From Paramesorhizobium deserti (lineage in GTDB: Bacteria > Pseudomonadota > Alphaproteobacteria > Rhizobiales > Rhizobiaceae), in the NCBI RefSeq assembly GCF_001558695.1, contig NZ_LNTU01000001.1:1054001-1118000 (forward strand): a stretch of 64,000 nucleotides of DNA. Reading direction: 5' to 3'. Position numbers and translations under genes: made by a program. Shown piece by piece: positions 1 to 10,579 of the stretch. The notes under the pieces were generated by a model. That model did no database searches, had not been told where the DNA came from, and saw only the letters and a list, made by a program, of their open reading frames with translations. Every line of letters starts with the position of its first letter. Position 1 is the stretch's first letter.

Positions 1-91
1 CGCCCTTCATCTTGTTCGTACTGGCAACAGCGTTCATCTTGTCTCCTACCGCTTTTTCGAGAGATCTTTCGGTCATCAGATTCATTGTCAT
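1..91 (-). CDS. pstB: Phosphate ABC transporter ATPase PstB (N-terminal fragment)
   Basis: Only the first 30 codons are in the window; the gene runs off the left edge. The fragment begins MTMNLMTERSLEKA and ends at NKMKG, the variable leader that precedes the ABC domain in rhizobial PstB. Identity rests mainly on position: it starts 9 bases after the pstA stop, in the same direction, as expected for pstS-pstC-pstA-pstB. A GGGAG ribosome site lies just before the ATG at 91; ATG at 85 or 76 is also in frame. PstB would power phosphate import on the cytoplasmic face. No Walker motif is visible here. Confidence 0.8.
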   Translation of the reverse strand, partial: MTMNLMTERSLEKAVGDKMNAVASTNKMKG

Positions 92-100
92 GTCTCCCGT

Positions 101-1420
101 TTACCAGCGCCGCTCGAAACGGCGGCGCAGAATGATCGCAGCGATATTCATAACGGCCAGAAACAGAAGCAGCACGATGATAGCGCCTGACGTACGCTCG
201 ACAAAGGCGCGTTCTGCCTCATTGGCCCACATGTAGATCTGCACCGGCAGGGCGGTAGCCGGGTCCATCGGCGTCGTGGGGTAGCCGACGACGAAGGCAA
301 CCATGCCGATCAGGAGCAGCGGTGCGGTTTCGCCCAGAGCCTGGGCAAGGCCGATGATCGTTCCGGTCAGGATGCCGGGTGCGGCAAGCGGCAGCACATG
401 ATGGAAGACCATCTGCGTCTTGGACGCGCCGATGCCGAGCGCTGCAGAGCGGATCGACGGCGGCACGGCGCGCAGCGCGGCGCGGGTTGCGATGATGACG
501 GTCGGCAGCGTCATGAGCGTCAGCACCAATCCGCCGACCAGCGAGGCCGAACGCGGCAAGCCGACCAGATTGATGAACACCGCCAGCCCCAGGAGGCCGA
601 AGACGATGGACGGCACGGCCGCCAGATTGTTGATGTTGACCTCGATGATATCGGTAAGCCGGCTTTTCTTGGCATATTCCTCAAGATAGATCGAGGCGGC
701 GACGCCGATCGGCAGCGACAGTACCAGCACGATCAGCATCATATAGAGCGAACCGACGAGGGCCACGCCGAGGCCTGCGGTTTCCGGACGGCTCGAAGCG
801 CCGTAGGTGAAGAGGCCCGTGTTGAACTTTTGCCGCATCACGCCTTCATCGGCGAGCTCTTTCATCCAGGCGACCTGCCGGTTCGAAACCTTGCGGTTGG
901 CTTCATCGACGTCGAGATTGATCTGACCCTTGAAGGCGGAGTCGATATCGGCGCCGGCAAGGACGGGAATGGTCTGCGTGGTGCCGATCAGCGACGGATT
1001 GGCGACGACCATTTCACGAAGCTGATTGCGCACGCCGTCGGAGACGAACTTGCTCAGATCCCGCATCGCCGGCCGGTCCGTGGTGGAAACGCCGAGCTTT
1101 TCGGCAAGGGCGTTGCGCACGAGCAGCGGATAGTTGGCCGTCAGCAGCACATTGGGGTTGGTCGCACGCTGGTTGCTGGGATCGATCAGCTTTTCATCCA
1201 GCTTCACCGGCAGTTCGATGGTCGTCTGCCAGAAGGCGGTATAGCCATTGGAGATGACCGAGAACAGCAGCGCGAAGAGGAAGAAGATGCCGACGGCGAT
1301 GGCGGCGACCCCATAGAAGCGGAAGCGGCGTTCCGCTGCATAGCGGCGCTTGATGCCGATATCGCGGCGCACCGGGCGGCCAACGGCCGCGACATTCGAA
1401 TTGAACGTTGCATCAGTCAT
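101..1420 (-). CDS. pstA: Phosphate ABC transporter permease PstA
   Basis: PstA is one of the two inner-membrane permeases of the high-affinity phosphate importer. At 439 residues it is much longer than the roughly 300-residue enterobacterial form. The extra N-terminal part (about residues 30-205) holds one membrane segment and a probable periplasmic domain, as in alphaproteobacterial PstA with the DUF3333 extension. The permease core follows from about residue 215, with the ABC-contact loop around SIRSAALGIGASKTQ and a C-terminal helix before RRRFERRW. Its ATG overlaps the pstC stop by four bases (1417-1420), so the two are probably translationally coupled. Confidence 0.95.
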   Translation of the reverse strand: MTDATFNSNVAAVGRPVRRDIGIKRRYAAERRFRFYGVAAIAVGIFFLFALLFSVISNGYTAFWQTTIELPVKLDEKLIDPSNQRATNPNVLLTANYPLLVRNALAEKLGVSTTDRPAMRDLSKFVSDGVRNQLREMVVANPSLIGTTQTIPVLAGADIDSAFKGQINLDVDEANRKVSNRQVAWMKELADEGVMRQKFNTGLFTYGASSRPETAGLGVALVGSLYMMLIVLVLSLPIGVAASIYLEEYAKKSRLTDIIEVNINNLAAVPSIVFGLLGLAVFINLVGLPRSASLVGGLVLTLMTLPTVIIATRAALRAVPPSIRSAALGIGASKTQMVFHHVLPLAAPGILTGTIIGLAQALGETAPLLLIGMVAFVVGYPTTPMDPATALPVQIYMWANEAERAFVERTSGAIIVLLLFLAVMNIAAIILRRRFERRW

Positions 1421-2883
1421 TCGTACTGCTCCCGGTACTTGCGCACGATGTAGAGGGCGAAGATGTTCATCGCGAGCGTCAGGAAGAAAAGGGTGATGCC
1501 GAGCGCGAAGGCGACCAGCGTCTGCGGCGAGTTGAATTCAAGGTCGCCGGTCAGCTGATTGACGATCTTGACCGTTATGGTGGTCATCGCCTCGAACGGA
1601 TTGACGGTTAGCCTGGCGGCCACGCCGGCGGCGAGCACGACAATCATCGTCTCACCGATCGCGCGGGAGGCGGTCAGGAGCAGCGCGCCCACGATGCCGG
1701 GAAGCGCGGCCGGGAGGATGACGCGCTTGATCGTTTCGGACCGGGTGGCGCCCAGGCCGAGCGAACCATCGCGCATGGCGCGCGGAACGGCGGTGATGAT
1801 GTCATCGGAAAGCGACGAGACGAACGGGATGAGCATGATGCCCATGACGAGCCCCGCCGTCAGCACGCTCTGGGCCATGATGAAGCCGCCGCCGCCGGAA
1901 ATCGCAGCGCTCAGATCGCGGAGAAACGGGCCGACGGTGACGAGCGCGAAGAAGCCGTAGACGATGGTGGGAATGCCGGCCAGGATCTCCAGAAGCGGCT
2001 TGACCGTGGCCCGGACCTTCGGCGTCGCGTATTCGGCCATGTAGATGGCGGCGAACAAACCGACGGGCACGGCGAAGAGCATTGCGACGAAAGCTATATA
2101 GAGCGTGCCGGCCAGAAGCGGAATGAGACCGAACTGCCCCTGCGAACCGCCGGAGCCCGCATCCGCAAAGCGCGGATCCCAGACCGTGCCGAAGAAGAAG
2201 TTCCACGGGGAAACGACACTGAAGAAATTGATCGTCTGGAACAGCATTGAGAAGATGATGCCGACCGTGGTCAGGATGGCGATGGTCGACGCAGCGAGCA
2301 GGCCCCACAGCACGATCCGCTCGACATTGTTGCGGGCACGGGCACGCGGGTGAATGCCCGACAGGCCGAAGATGACCCCGGCAACGGCGAGAGCGATGGC
2401 GAGGCCGGCGCCGATGGTGCGCGCCGTAGCCGCCTGGCTATGCCAGCGCTCGGCAATCGGAACCATATAGTCCTGCCCCTCGGACGCAAGCGCGACGCCC
2501 TTGGAGCCGAGAAGGGAGCGCAGATCCGCATAGGATTGCGGGAGGTTCTGCAATTCTTGCGCGTCCAGGCGATCAAGCCCCGTGGCAATACCCCTGACCA
2601 TGCTGAGCGCGAGGCCACGGCTGGCGACGGCGCTTTCAGCGGTTTGCGCCGGCAGGCTGGCCTGCGCGGAACGCTCGAGATAAATCGACGATCCAGCGGA
2701 CCACAGGACGATGAAGAGCACCGCCGGCAGAACCGAAACGAGAAACACCCACCAGCCATGATAATAGGCGCGTGAGTGGACTTTCACCTCGCCGGTTTCC
2801 CTGGCGCTCGCACGCTGGCGCCCAATGAAGAAGCCAACGATACCTATTCCGAAGACGATAAGCAGAACCAGCAATACGGACAT
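1417..2883 (-). CDS. pstC: Phosphate ABC transporter permease PstC
   Basis: This is the partner permease of PstA. The 488-residue protein carries an N-terminal extension of about 190 residues with membrane helices at residues 1-20, 45-65 and around 155-175, then the normal permease domain from about residue 190. The EAA-type loop that contacts PstB is near AMRDGSLGLGATRSE. The extension is typical of alphaproteobacterial PstC. It lies 78 bases downstream of pstS and overlaps pstA by four bases. It is expected to be transcribed from the Pho-box promoter before pstS and to be induced by phosphate limitation through PhoB. Confidence 0.95.
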   Translation of the reverse strand: MSVLLVLLIVFGIGIVGFFIGRQRASARETGEVKVHSRAYYHGWWVFLVSVLPAVLFIVLWSAGSSIYLERSAQASLPAQTAESAVASRGLALSMVRGIATGLDRLDAQELQNLPQSYADLRSLLGSKGVALASEGQDYMVPIAERWHSQAATARTIGAGLAIALAVAGVIFGLSGIHPRARARNNVERIVLWGLLAASTIAILTTVGIIFSMLFQTINFFSVVSPWNFFFGTVWDPRFADAGSGGSQGQFGLIPLLAGTLYIAFVAMLFAVPVGLFAAIYMAEYATPKVRATVKPLLEILAGIPTIVYGFFALVTVGPFLRDLSAAISGGGGFIMAQSVLTAGLVMGIMLIPFVSSLSDDIITAVPRAMRDGSLGLGATRSETIKRVILPAALPGIVGALLLTASRAIGETMIVVLAAGVAARLTVNPFEAMTTITVKIVNQLTGDLEFNSPQTLVAFALGITLFFLTLAMNIFALYIVRKYREQYE

Positions 2884-2961
2884 CAGACTTCCCCGGGTGC
2901 CGACAATCTCAGTTGTTTGGACACAGGCAGAGACCGCCTGTGTCCAATTGTGCGGCTGACC

Positions 2962-4008
2962 TTACTTGGCCTGCATGGTCTTGCCTTCGGCGAAGGCGGT
3001 GCGCTGAGCTTCACGCTCTGCATCCGGAGCAGGAACGAGGCCGTATTCGGCAAGCGGGCTGTCGGGGCCGACCATCTGGTCGGAAAGGAAGAAATCGACA
3101 TATTCCTTCAGCCCCGGAATGACGCCGATATGAGCCTTCTTCACATAGAAGAACAGCGGGCGCGAAACCGGATATTCGCCGCTCGAGATGGTCTCGACGG
3201 AAGGAACGATATCATTGACGGTGGCGACCTTCAGCTTGTCGGCATTGTTCTCGTAGAAGGAGAGACCGAACACGCCGACGCCGGTCTTGTTCGACGAAAT
3301 GCGGGCCAGCGTTTCGCTGTAATCGCCGTCGATGTCGACAGCCTTGCCGTCCTTGCGCACCTGGATACAGGCCGAGCCGGCAGCCTTGTCGTCCATGCCG
3401 CTCGCCTTGAGGGCTTCAGCCGCACCGGTTTCCTTGCAACCTTCAGCGAGAAGCTTTTCTTCGAAAACTTCGCGCGTGCCGTGCTTTTCGCCAGGAATGT
3501 AGGCGGCGATGTCCCAATCAGGCAGGCTTGGATTGACCTGGTTCCACTTGGTGTTCGGATTGTCGACCAGCTTGCCGTCGACGACAACCTTGGCGGCGAG
3601 CGCCGAATAGACATCCTTCGGCGTCAGCTTCCAATCCGGACCATTGATGTCCGTGGCGAAGACGATGCCATCATAGCCGATGCGGACTTCCTCGACGTCC
3701 TTGACGCCGGCGTCGATGCAGGACTTCAGCTCGCTGTCCTTCATGGCGCGCGAGGAATTGGCGATATCGATGGTGTTTTCACCGACGCCCTTGCAGAATT
3801 CCTTGATGCCGGCGCCCGAGCCGCCGGATTCGACGACGGGCGTCTTGAAGTCCGGAAAGGTCTCGCCGAAGGTTTCAGCAACGATCTTGGCGTATGGCAG
3901 GACGGTCGAGGAACCTGCCACCTGGATCTGGTCGCGAGCCTCAGCGGCTGATACCGACATGGCGGCGGCAATCGCCAGCGCAGCGGTCGTGTAAATCATC
4001 TTGTTCAT
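2962..4008 (-). CDS. pstS: Periplasmic phosphate-binding protein PstS
   Basis: PstS captures phosphate in the periplasm and delivers it to PstC/PstA. Residues 1-24 form a clear Sec signal peptide ending in AEA before RDQIQ. The mature protein opens with the family signature VAGSSTVLPYA, and GGSGAGIKEF and the ANSSRAM phosphate-binding loops follow. The length (348) is normal. A GGAGC ribosome site precedes the ATG at 4008. It is the first gene of the operon. The phoR gene that often lies upstream in rhizobia is absent; guaD is there instead. Confidence 0.96.
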   Translation of the reverse strand: MNKMIYTTAALAIAAAMSVSAAEARDQIQVAGSSTVLPYAKIVAETFGETFPDFKTPVVESGGSGAGIKEFCKGVGENTIDIANSSRAMKDSELKSCIDAGVKDVEEVRIGYDGIVFATDINGPDWKLTPKDVYSALAAKVVVDGKLVDNPNTKWNQVNPSLPDWDIAAYIPGEKHGTREVFEEKLLAEGCKETGAAEALKASGMDDKAAGSACIQVRKDGKAVDIDGDYSETLARISSNKTGVGVFGLSFYENNADKLKVATVNDIVPSVETISSGEYPVSRPLFFYVKKAHIGVIPGLKEYVDFFLSDQMVGPDSPLAEYGLVPAPDAEREAQRTAFAEGKTMQAK

Positions 4009-4074
4009 AGGAGCAGCTCCTGTTGGAATGTATGAGTGACGCCTCCGACGTCGCTAGCCCTCTACGGAATCTAT

Positions 4075-4103
4075 ATTACAGTGATATGACAGCAATGTTA
4101 CAG
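4075..4103 (-). promoter_or_regulatory. Pho box (three PhoB half-sites) of pstS
   Basis: On the minus strand three 7-base repeats spaced by 4 bases read CTGTAAC-attg-CTGTCAT-atca-CTGTAAT. This fits the PhoB consensus of CTGTCAT repeats with 11-base periodicity, and three units make two overlapping Pho boxes. They lie 67-95 bases upstream of the pstS start, as expected for PhoB activation under phosphate limitation. Confidence 0.9.
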
Positions 4104-4198
4104 AACTGTATCAATGCGTCCGGACTTCGGAATTCCCCGGCTTTTTCCCAATAATTTGTGGGTTTTAGCGATTCGGAACTTTTTCGCCGACGCCTTGG

Positions 4199-5496
<1,298 letters not shown>

Positions 5497-5500
<4 letters not shown>

Positions 5501-6738
5501 TTCTTCGTTCCTGCCTGCACTGCCGTTTCATACCAGGCGGCGAGAAGGCTGCGCTCTTCCCCGGTGACGCCGGTTACATTGGCGGGCGGCATGGCATGGG
5601 AACGCCCGGCTTGCAAATAGATCTCGCGAGCGTGCGCGGCGATTTCCACATCCGTCTCCAGCATCACGCCTTTCGGCGGCGCAACGATGCCCTCCCAGGA
5701 GGGCTCACGCGCATGGCACATGGAGCAGCGGCCGAGCACCGTGTCGCGCACTTCAGGAAAGCGGTCGGACGCCAGGAAAGATTGCTCCAGGGCTGATGCT
5801 TTCGCCTCTCCCGATCCCTCCTGGAGCAGCTTCGGTTCGGTGGAAAGCCACATGATGAGGATGAACAGGATCACCGTGACGAGCCAGGTCCATGTCGGGT
5901 CGCCTCTGCGGGCATGGCGGGTGTTGAACCAGTGGCGGATGGTGACGCCCATCAGGAAGACCAGCGAAGCAATGATCCAGCTGTAGCGCGTGGCGAAAGC
6001 CAGCGGATAATGGTTGGAGAGCATCAGAAAGACGACCGGCAGCGTCAGATAATTGTTGTGGGTCGAGCGCTGCTTGGCCTGCTTGCCGAGCGCGGGATCC
6101 GGCGTGCGGCCGGCGATCAGATCGGCCACGACCTTCTTCTGGTTGGGGATGATGATCATGAAGACGTTTGCCGACATGATCGTGGCCGTGAAGGCGCCGA
6201 GATGCAGGAAAGCGGCGCGGCCGGTGAAAAGATGCGTATAACCCCAGGCCATGGCGACCAGCACGAAATAGAGCAGCACCATCAACTGCGTGTCGTTGCG
6301 GCCAAGCGGCGACTTGCAGATCAGATCATAGACGATCCAGCCGAAGGCGATGGAGGCGAGCGAGATGGCGATCGCCACCGGCGCCGAGACGTCGAGCACC
6401 TGCGGGTCGATCAGATAAAGATCGGCGCCGGCATAATAAACGATGCAGAGGAGCGCAAAGCCGGACAGCCAGGTGGCGTAGGATTCCCATTTGAACCAGG
6501 TGAGATGCTCCGGCATATGGGCCGGCGCAACCATGTATTTCTGGATATGGTAGAAGCCGCCGCCATGCACCTGCCATTCCTCGCCCTGCACGCCTTCCGG
6601 CAGGTTCGGGCGCTTCGTCAGGCCGAGATCGAGCGCTACGAAATAAAAGGAGGAGCCAATCCATGCGATGGCGGTGACGACGTGCAGCCAGCGGGCGGCG
6701 AAACTCAGCCAGTCCCACGCAATGGCATATTCATACAT
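5497..6738 (-). CDS. puuD: Urate hydroxylase PuuD (membrane urate oxidase with cytochrome c domain)
   Basis: PuuD oxidises urate to 5-hydroxyisourate and passes electrons to the respiratory chain. About eight membrane helices occupy residues 10-310, with conserved WLHVVTAIAWIGSSFYF near the N-terminus and histidines in GGFYHIQKYMVAP. The C-terminal 77 residues form a cytochrome c domain with the haem motif CSMCH at residues 338-342 and a distal methionine in HAMPP. It is the first gene of the puuD-guaD pair. No other urate-pathway genes (hydroxyisourate hydrolase, OHCU decarboxylase) are in the window. Confidence 0.93.
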
Positions 6739-6772
6739 GCGGTTCCCCTATAAATGCGCCGGACGCGCCTGT

Positions 6773-6880
6773 TACAGCGCCGTGCGTCCGTTAGGACGCA
6801 CAAAGGACGCTGTATATTATTGAATCTACGTTATCCAAGCTTTCCGAAAATCGATTCCGATTTTCGGGCCGATGCTGTAG
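6773..6880. repeat. Composite rhizobial palindromic repeat
   Basis: Two hairpins lie in the gap between the aminotransferase and puuD. The first has an 8-bp stem GTGCGTCC/GGACGCAC (6782-6801) inside an outer ACAGCG/CGCTGT pair (6774-6813). The second is a 10-bp stem CCGAAAATCG/CGATTTTCGG with a 4-base loop (6844-6867). The arrangement resembles a palindromic element I know as common in rhizobial intergenic regions. It may also end transcription. Confidence 0.7.
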
Positions 6881-6933
6881 CCGGAACTATAGAAGAGAAT
6901 TCCCGATAATGGCCATATGCCTTTTGTGCATGA

Positions 6934-8109
6934 TCAGGAGGAGAGCTGCGCCAGCCGCCCCTCGAGCAGCCGGATCGTCGCGGCATCGGCATTCGCGAAG
7001 GCAAAGCGCAGGAAGCGCTCCTGCCCCTCGCCGAAAAAGACGCCCGGCAGGGCCAGCACACCGGCTTCTTTTGCGAGTCTTCCAGCCACTTCCAGGGAAG
7101 ACTCGCCCTCGAAAGGATGGCGGATGAAGGCGAAATAAGCGCCGATCGCCTCAAGCCGCCAATCGGGAAGGCGACCCATCACATCGTGAAGCGCGTTGGC
7201 GCGGGCGGCGATTTCCGCCCGGTTTACCTCGCGCCAGGAGGTGAGCGGCTCGATGGCGCGGGCGACGGCCGCCTGCGGCGCGCGCGGCGCGCATATCTGG
7301 AGGTTGTCCATGACCTTCGCCACATTCTCCACCACGGCGGGACCGGCGAGGATGGCGCCCAGCCGGTGGCCCGGAATGCAGAAGGATTTGGAGAAGCTGT
7401 AGAGCTGGATCAGCGTGTCCTGCCAGCTGGGTACACCGAGGAGCCCATGCGGCGGCTCACTCGCCGAAGGTAGGAAATCCCGGTAGGTCTCATCGAGGAT
7501 CAGCCAGGTGCCGTTGGCGCGGCAGAGATCATAGACGGCGCGGAGCATCTCGGGCGGGTAGATGGCGCCGGTCGGATTATTCGGCGTGACCAGCGCCAGC
7601 GCCCGCACATCGGGGGTGAGCGCGCCGGCTATCGTCTGCACATCGGAGACGAAGCTCTTCGCCGCGCTGCATTCGACGGTGCGGCTTTTTACGCCCAGCA
7701 TCGCCAGCGTCGATTCATGGTTGAAATAGAAGGGGTTGGTCATCAGCACCGTGTCACCCGCCCCAGCCACGGCCATGACGGCGGCAATGAATGCCTGGTT
7801 GCAGCCGGCGGTGATATGCACATTGGCCGCCTCGACGGGTGCGCTGTAGAGGCTGGCGACATGCCTGGCATAGGCCTGCCGCAGCATCGTTTCGCCCTCG
7901 ATCGGCCCATAGCCCGCATAGGCCGTGGAAGACGCAGCCTCCCCCAGCCATTGCAGCATATCCGGATGCGGCGGGTAGCCGGGAACCGCCTGCGAAAGAT
8001 CGATCAGCGGCCCGTGCGCGCCCGAATATTCATTGGCCCAGGCCTGCACCAGGGGGATGGGCGGCGTGGAGAGGTTCGCCACCAGGGGATTGAAAAGCGG
8101 AGCAGGCAT
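6934..8109 (-). CDS. PLP-dependent aminotransferase (class I/II)
   Basis: A fold-type I aminotransferase of 391 residues. The substrate-binding NNPTG is at 177-181, the PLP pyridine-nitrogen aspartate at 206 in LILDETYR, and the Schiff-base lysine at 241 in YSFSKSF. The start at 8109 lies 32 bases after the stop of the LysR gene, so they are probably cotranscribed. The divergent ureohydrolase, transporter and amidase suggest the substrate is an amino acid or guanidino compound such as arginine, but sequence alone does not fix the donor. A valine-pyruvate, arginine-pyruvate or aromatic transaminase is possible. Confidence 0.85.
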   Translation of the reverse strand: MPAPLFNPLVANLSTPPIPLVQAWANEYSGAHGPLIDLSQAVPGYPPHPDMLQWLGEAASSTAYAGYGPIEGETMLRQAYARHVASLYSAPVEAANVHITAGCNQAFIAAVMAVAGAGDTVLMTNPFYFNHESTLAMLGVKSRTVECSAAKSFVSDVQTIAGALTPDVRALALVTPNNPTGAIYPPEMLRAVYDLCRANGTWLILDETYRDFLPSASEPPHGLLGVPSWQDTLIQLYSFSKSFCIPGHRLGAILAGPAVVENVAKVMDNLQICAPRAPQAAVARAIEPLTSWREVNRAEIAARANALHDVMGRLPDWRLEAIGAYFAFIRHPFEGESSLEVAGRLAKEAGVLALPGVFFGEGQERFLRFAFANADAATIRLLEGRLAQLSS

Positions 8110-8141
8110 GTCTGGAAAATCCTTGAGTGTCAGGGAGGAGA

Positions 8142-9173
8142 TCAGGGTTTGATGCGGCGCTTGGCCCGACGGGCAGGCGCCTGTTTGGAAGCGGGACCGC
8201 GGGCACTGCCTTTGACAATCGGCTTACCGGCGATCTTGCTATTGCGGCGACGGATGATGCGCCGCGCCGCCGTCTGCGGTTCGGCGATGCTGTCAGCGCC
8301 GAGAGACGCGAAAAGCCAGTCGATGAACACCCTGACGATGGGAGCCGCGCGAACCTCGCTGCGGCAGGCGACGTAGAAGGCATCGTTGGCCGGAACCGTG
8401 AGATCGAAGGGCACGATCAGCTCGCCCTTGGCGATCAAATCGCTCGCGGTGATCGTATCGCCCAGCGCGACGCCCTGGCCATGCAGCGCTGCCTCGGTCG
8501 AAAGACGGGCATCGCTCATGAAATGCTGCGGCCCTCGCGGGAGGCCGGTGGCGTCGGCCGCGGCAAGCCAGGTGTTCCACTCGCGCCCGTCATCGCCATG
8601 CAGCATCACATGATCGCGCAGATCGCGCAGGGTGCGCAGCGGCCGGCTATTGAGCAAGGTCGGGCTGACCACGGGAAAGAGCCGGAGATGGCTCCACAGC
8701 CGCGCCCAGCAATCGGCCCAGTTGCCGTCGCCATAGAGGATGCAGATATCGACATCCGGCGAGCGCAGATGATCCGCATCGTTGGAGGCAGTCAGCGTCA
8801 GGCGGATATCGGGATATTGCTCCGTGAACTGGTTCAACCGCGGAATGAGCCATAAGGAGAGCAGCGCCGGCACGCAGGTCACGCTCAGTTCTCCACTGGT
8901 CGAGGGACGCTTCACCATGGCGGTCGCCGCCGCGATTTCGGCAAAGGCGTTGGAGACAGCGGGCAGAAGCAGCGCGCCCTGCGCGGTCAGCTTCAGGCGC
9001 TGCGCACCGCGTTCGAACAATTTGACGTCGAGCGTCGCCTCCAGCGCCTTGATCTGATGACTGATCGCGCCGTGGGTGACGCTCAATTCCTGCGCGGCGA
9101 GTGAAACCGAGCCATGGCGCGCCGCCGCCTCGAAGGCCCTCAGCGGATTGAGCGGGGGAAGGCGGCTCGACAT
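8142..9173 (-). CDS. LysR-family transcriptional regulator
   Basis: A 343-residue LysR regulator. The winged helix-turn-helix is at residues 6-65, with FEAAARHGSVSLAAQELSVT and AISHQIKALE. The effector-binding domain follows from about residue 92. The opening PPLNPLRAFEAAAR resembles the GcvA subfamily. The C-terminal tail (about residue 300 on) is basic and rich in R, K and A, beyond the usual end near 300. It reads away from the ureohydrolase gene over a 277-base gap, the classic layout for a LysR protein controlling the divergent operon and itself. The inducer is unknown; a guanidino compound is my guess from context. Confidence 0.92.
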   Translation of the reverse strand: MSSRLPPLNPLRAFEAAARHGSVSLAAQELSVTHGAISHQIKALEATLDVKLFERGAQRLKLTAQGALLLPAVSNAFAEIAAATAMVKRPSTSGELSVTCVPALLSLWLIPRLNQFTEQYPDIRLTLTASNDADHLRSPDVDICILYGDGNWADCWARLWSHLRLFPVVSPTLLNSRPLRTLRDLRDHVMLHGDDGREWNTWLAAADATGLPRGPQHFMSDARLSTEAALHGQGVALGDTITASDLIAKGELIVPFDLTVPANDAFYVACRSEVRAAPIVRVFIDWLFASLGADSIAEPQTAARRIIRRRNSKIAGKPIVKGSARGPASKQAPARRAKRRIKP

Positions 9174-9212
9174 TGAGAAAACGCGTCCGGAGTGATGTGA
9201 GAAAATTTCACA

Positions 9213-9252
9213 TGAAATCCTATAACAATATCAATTGCATTTCAAAGCAATT
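9213..9252. promoter_or_regulatory. Possible LysR operator in the divergent gap
   Basis: Two dyads occur in an AT-rich stretch close to the LysR start. One is TGAAAT (9213-9218) with ATTTCA (9239-9244). The other is AATTGC-N8-GCAATT (9233-9252). Interrupted dyads in the gap between a LysR gene and its divergent target are typical binding sites, but no exact T-N11-A box stands out. Confidence 0.35.
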
Positions 9253-9385
9253 TGTACCGATAATGCGCCAAAAGACGAGGCTGAAAGCCTGGGGAACAGA
9301 ACTGGCATCTGCTCGCACGTCCATGCAGCGGGACGATTTTTTGCTTCTCCTGATTTCCGCCTGTCTCGAACATTTTGTTTCAGCC

Positions 9386-9432
9386 GCATGATCTTATCTG
9401 GAAGCCGGCAACCTTTCGGGATCATGCTCTAG
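9386..9432. repeat. Rhizobiales REP-like palindrome (GCATGATC type)
   Basis: Arms GCATGATC (9386-9393) and GATCATGC (9420-9427) enclose a degenerate centre and are followed by TCTAG. This matches the widespread rhizobial intergenic palindrome with GCATGATC/GATCATGC ends. It lies just upstream of the ureohydrolase ribosome site, so it could also affect that mRNA leader. Confidence 0.7.
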
Positions 9433-9450
9433 TGACGAGGACGGCCGATC

Positions 9451-10512
9451 ATGAACTGGGACGCAAAGAAGCTCGATGCCCTGCGCGCGAAATATGGCGA
9501 AAGCCATGGCGGCGAACTTTTCGATCCGGAATTCCGCAAGGTCGCTGACAAGATATTCTCGAAAAGCGGCACAAGGCTCGCGCCCTATGCCGGCGTGCCG
9601 ACCTTTCTTTCAGCGCCTTATATGCCTGTCGACGCGAACGAACCCGATTTCGGCAATCTGCAGGTGGCTATAACGGGCGTGCCGATGGATTTGGGCGTCA
9701 CCAACCGCCCCGGCTCGCGCTTCGGCCCCCGCGCAATGCGCACTATTGAGCGTATCGGCCCCTACAATCACGTGCTCGGCACGGCGCCTGTCTTCGACCT
9801 GCGGGTGGCCGATATAGGCGATGTGCCCTTCGCCAGCCGCTACCGGCTGGAGCAGAGCCACGCGGATATCGAAAAGCGGCTTGGCCAGATCGTGGCTGCC
9901 GGCGTGGTGCCGCTCTCGGTCGGCGGCGATCATTCGATCACCCATCCGATCCTCAAGGCTGTCGGCAGGGATCGGCCAGTCGGCATGATCCATATCGACG
10001 CGCATTGCGACACGGGCGGCGCCTTCGACCAGACCAAGTTCCATCATGGCGGGCCGTTCCGCAACGCCGTGCTCGACGGCGTGCTCGACCCGACGCGCAC
10101 CATCCAGATCGGCATTCGCGGCTCGGCCGAATATCTCTGGGAGTTCTCCTATGAGGCCGGCATGACCGTCATCCATGCCGAAGAGGTGACGGGGCTCGGC
10201 ATTCCCGCGATCATCGAGAAGGCGCGGGCGATCGTCGGCGACGGGCCGACCTATCTCTCCTTCGATATCGACAGCCTGGACCCTGGCTTCGCCCCCGGCA
10301 CGGGTACGCCTGAAGTGGGCGGACTGACGACGCGTGAGGTGCTGGAGCTGATCCGAGGCCTCAAGGGCGTCAATCTGGTGGGTGGTGATGTCGTTGAGGT
10401 GGCGCCGCAATATGATGCGACGACGAATACGGCCCATGCGGGCGCGCAAATCCTGTTCGAAATCCTCAGCCTGATGGTGTTCAGCCCCTTCATCGCAGGC
10501 AAGCGGGATTGA
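9451..10512 (+). CDS. Ureohydrolase (agmatinase/guanidinobutyrase family)
   Basis: A 353-residue member of the arginase/agmatinase family, which uses a binuclear Mn centre to hydrolyse a guanidino group to urea and an amine. Metal ligands are visible in GGDHS (about 153-157), IDAHCD (about 176-181) and SFDIDSLDP (about 271-279). The family's EVAPQYD segment is near the C-terminus. GAGGA precedes the ATG by nine bases. It heads a cluster with a polyamine-type ABC transporter and an amidase, so substrates such as agmatine, 4-guanidinobutyrate or another guanidino acid are plausible. The name speB would overstate what the sequence shows. Confidence 0.9.
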   Translation: MNWDAKKLDALRAKYGESHGGELFDPEFRKVADKIFSKSGTRLAPYAGVPTFLSAPYMPVDANEPDFGNLQVAITGVPMDLGVTNRPGSRFGPRAMRTIERIGPYNHVLGTAPVFDLRVADIGDVPFASRYRLEQSHADIEKRLGQIVAAGVVPLSVGGDHSITHPILKAVGRDRPVGMIHIDAHCDTGGAFDQTKFHHGGPFRNAVLDGVLDPTRTIQIGIRGSAEYLWEFSYEAGMTVIHAEEVTGLGIPAIIEKARAIVGDGPTYLSFDIDSLDPGFAPGTGTPEVGGLTTREVLELIRGLKGVNLVGGDVVEVAPQYDATTNTAHAGAQILFEILSLMVFSPFIAGKRD

Positions 10513-10579
10513 TTTTTCACTGATATAATAACAAGCAGATGGGAACAGCCGGCCTCGGCCGGGATAAAGGAGAAGAGAG

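Noticed and set aside
398-1453. A 351-codon plus-strand open frame opposite pstA
   Set aside because: It mirrors the minus-strand pstA codons in GC-rich DNA and reads as Arg/His/Asp-rich nonsense; pstA has full family motifs and operon context.
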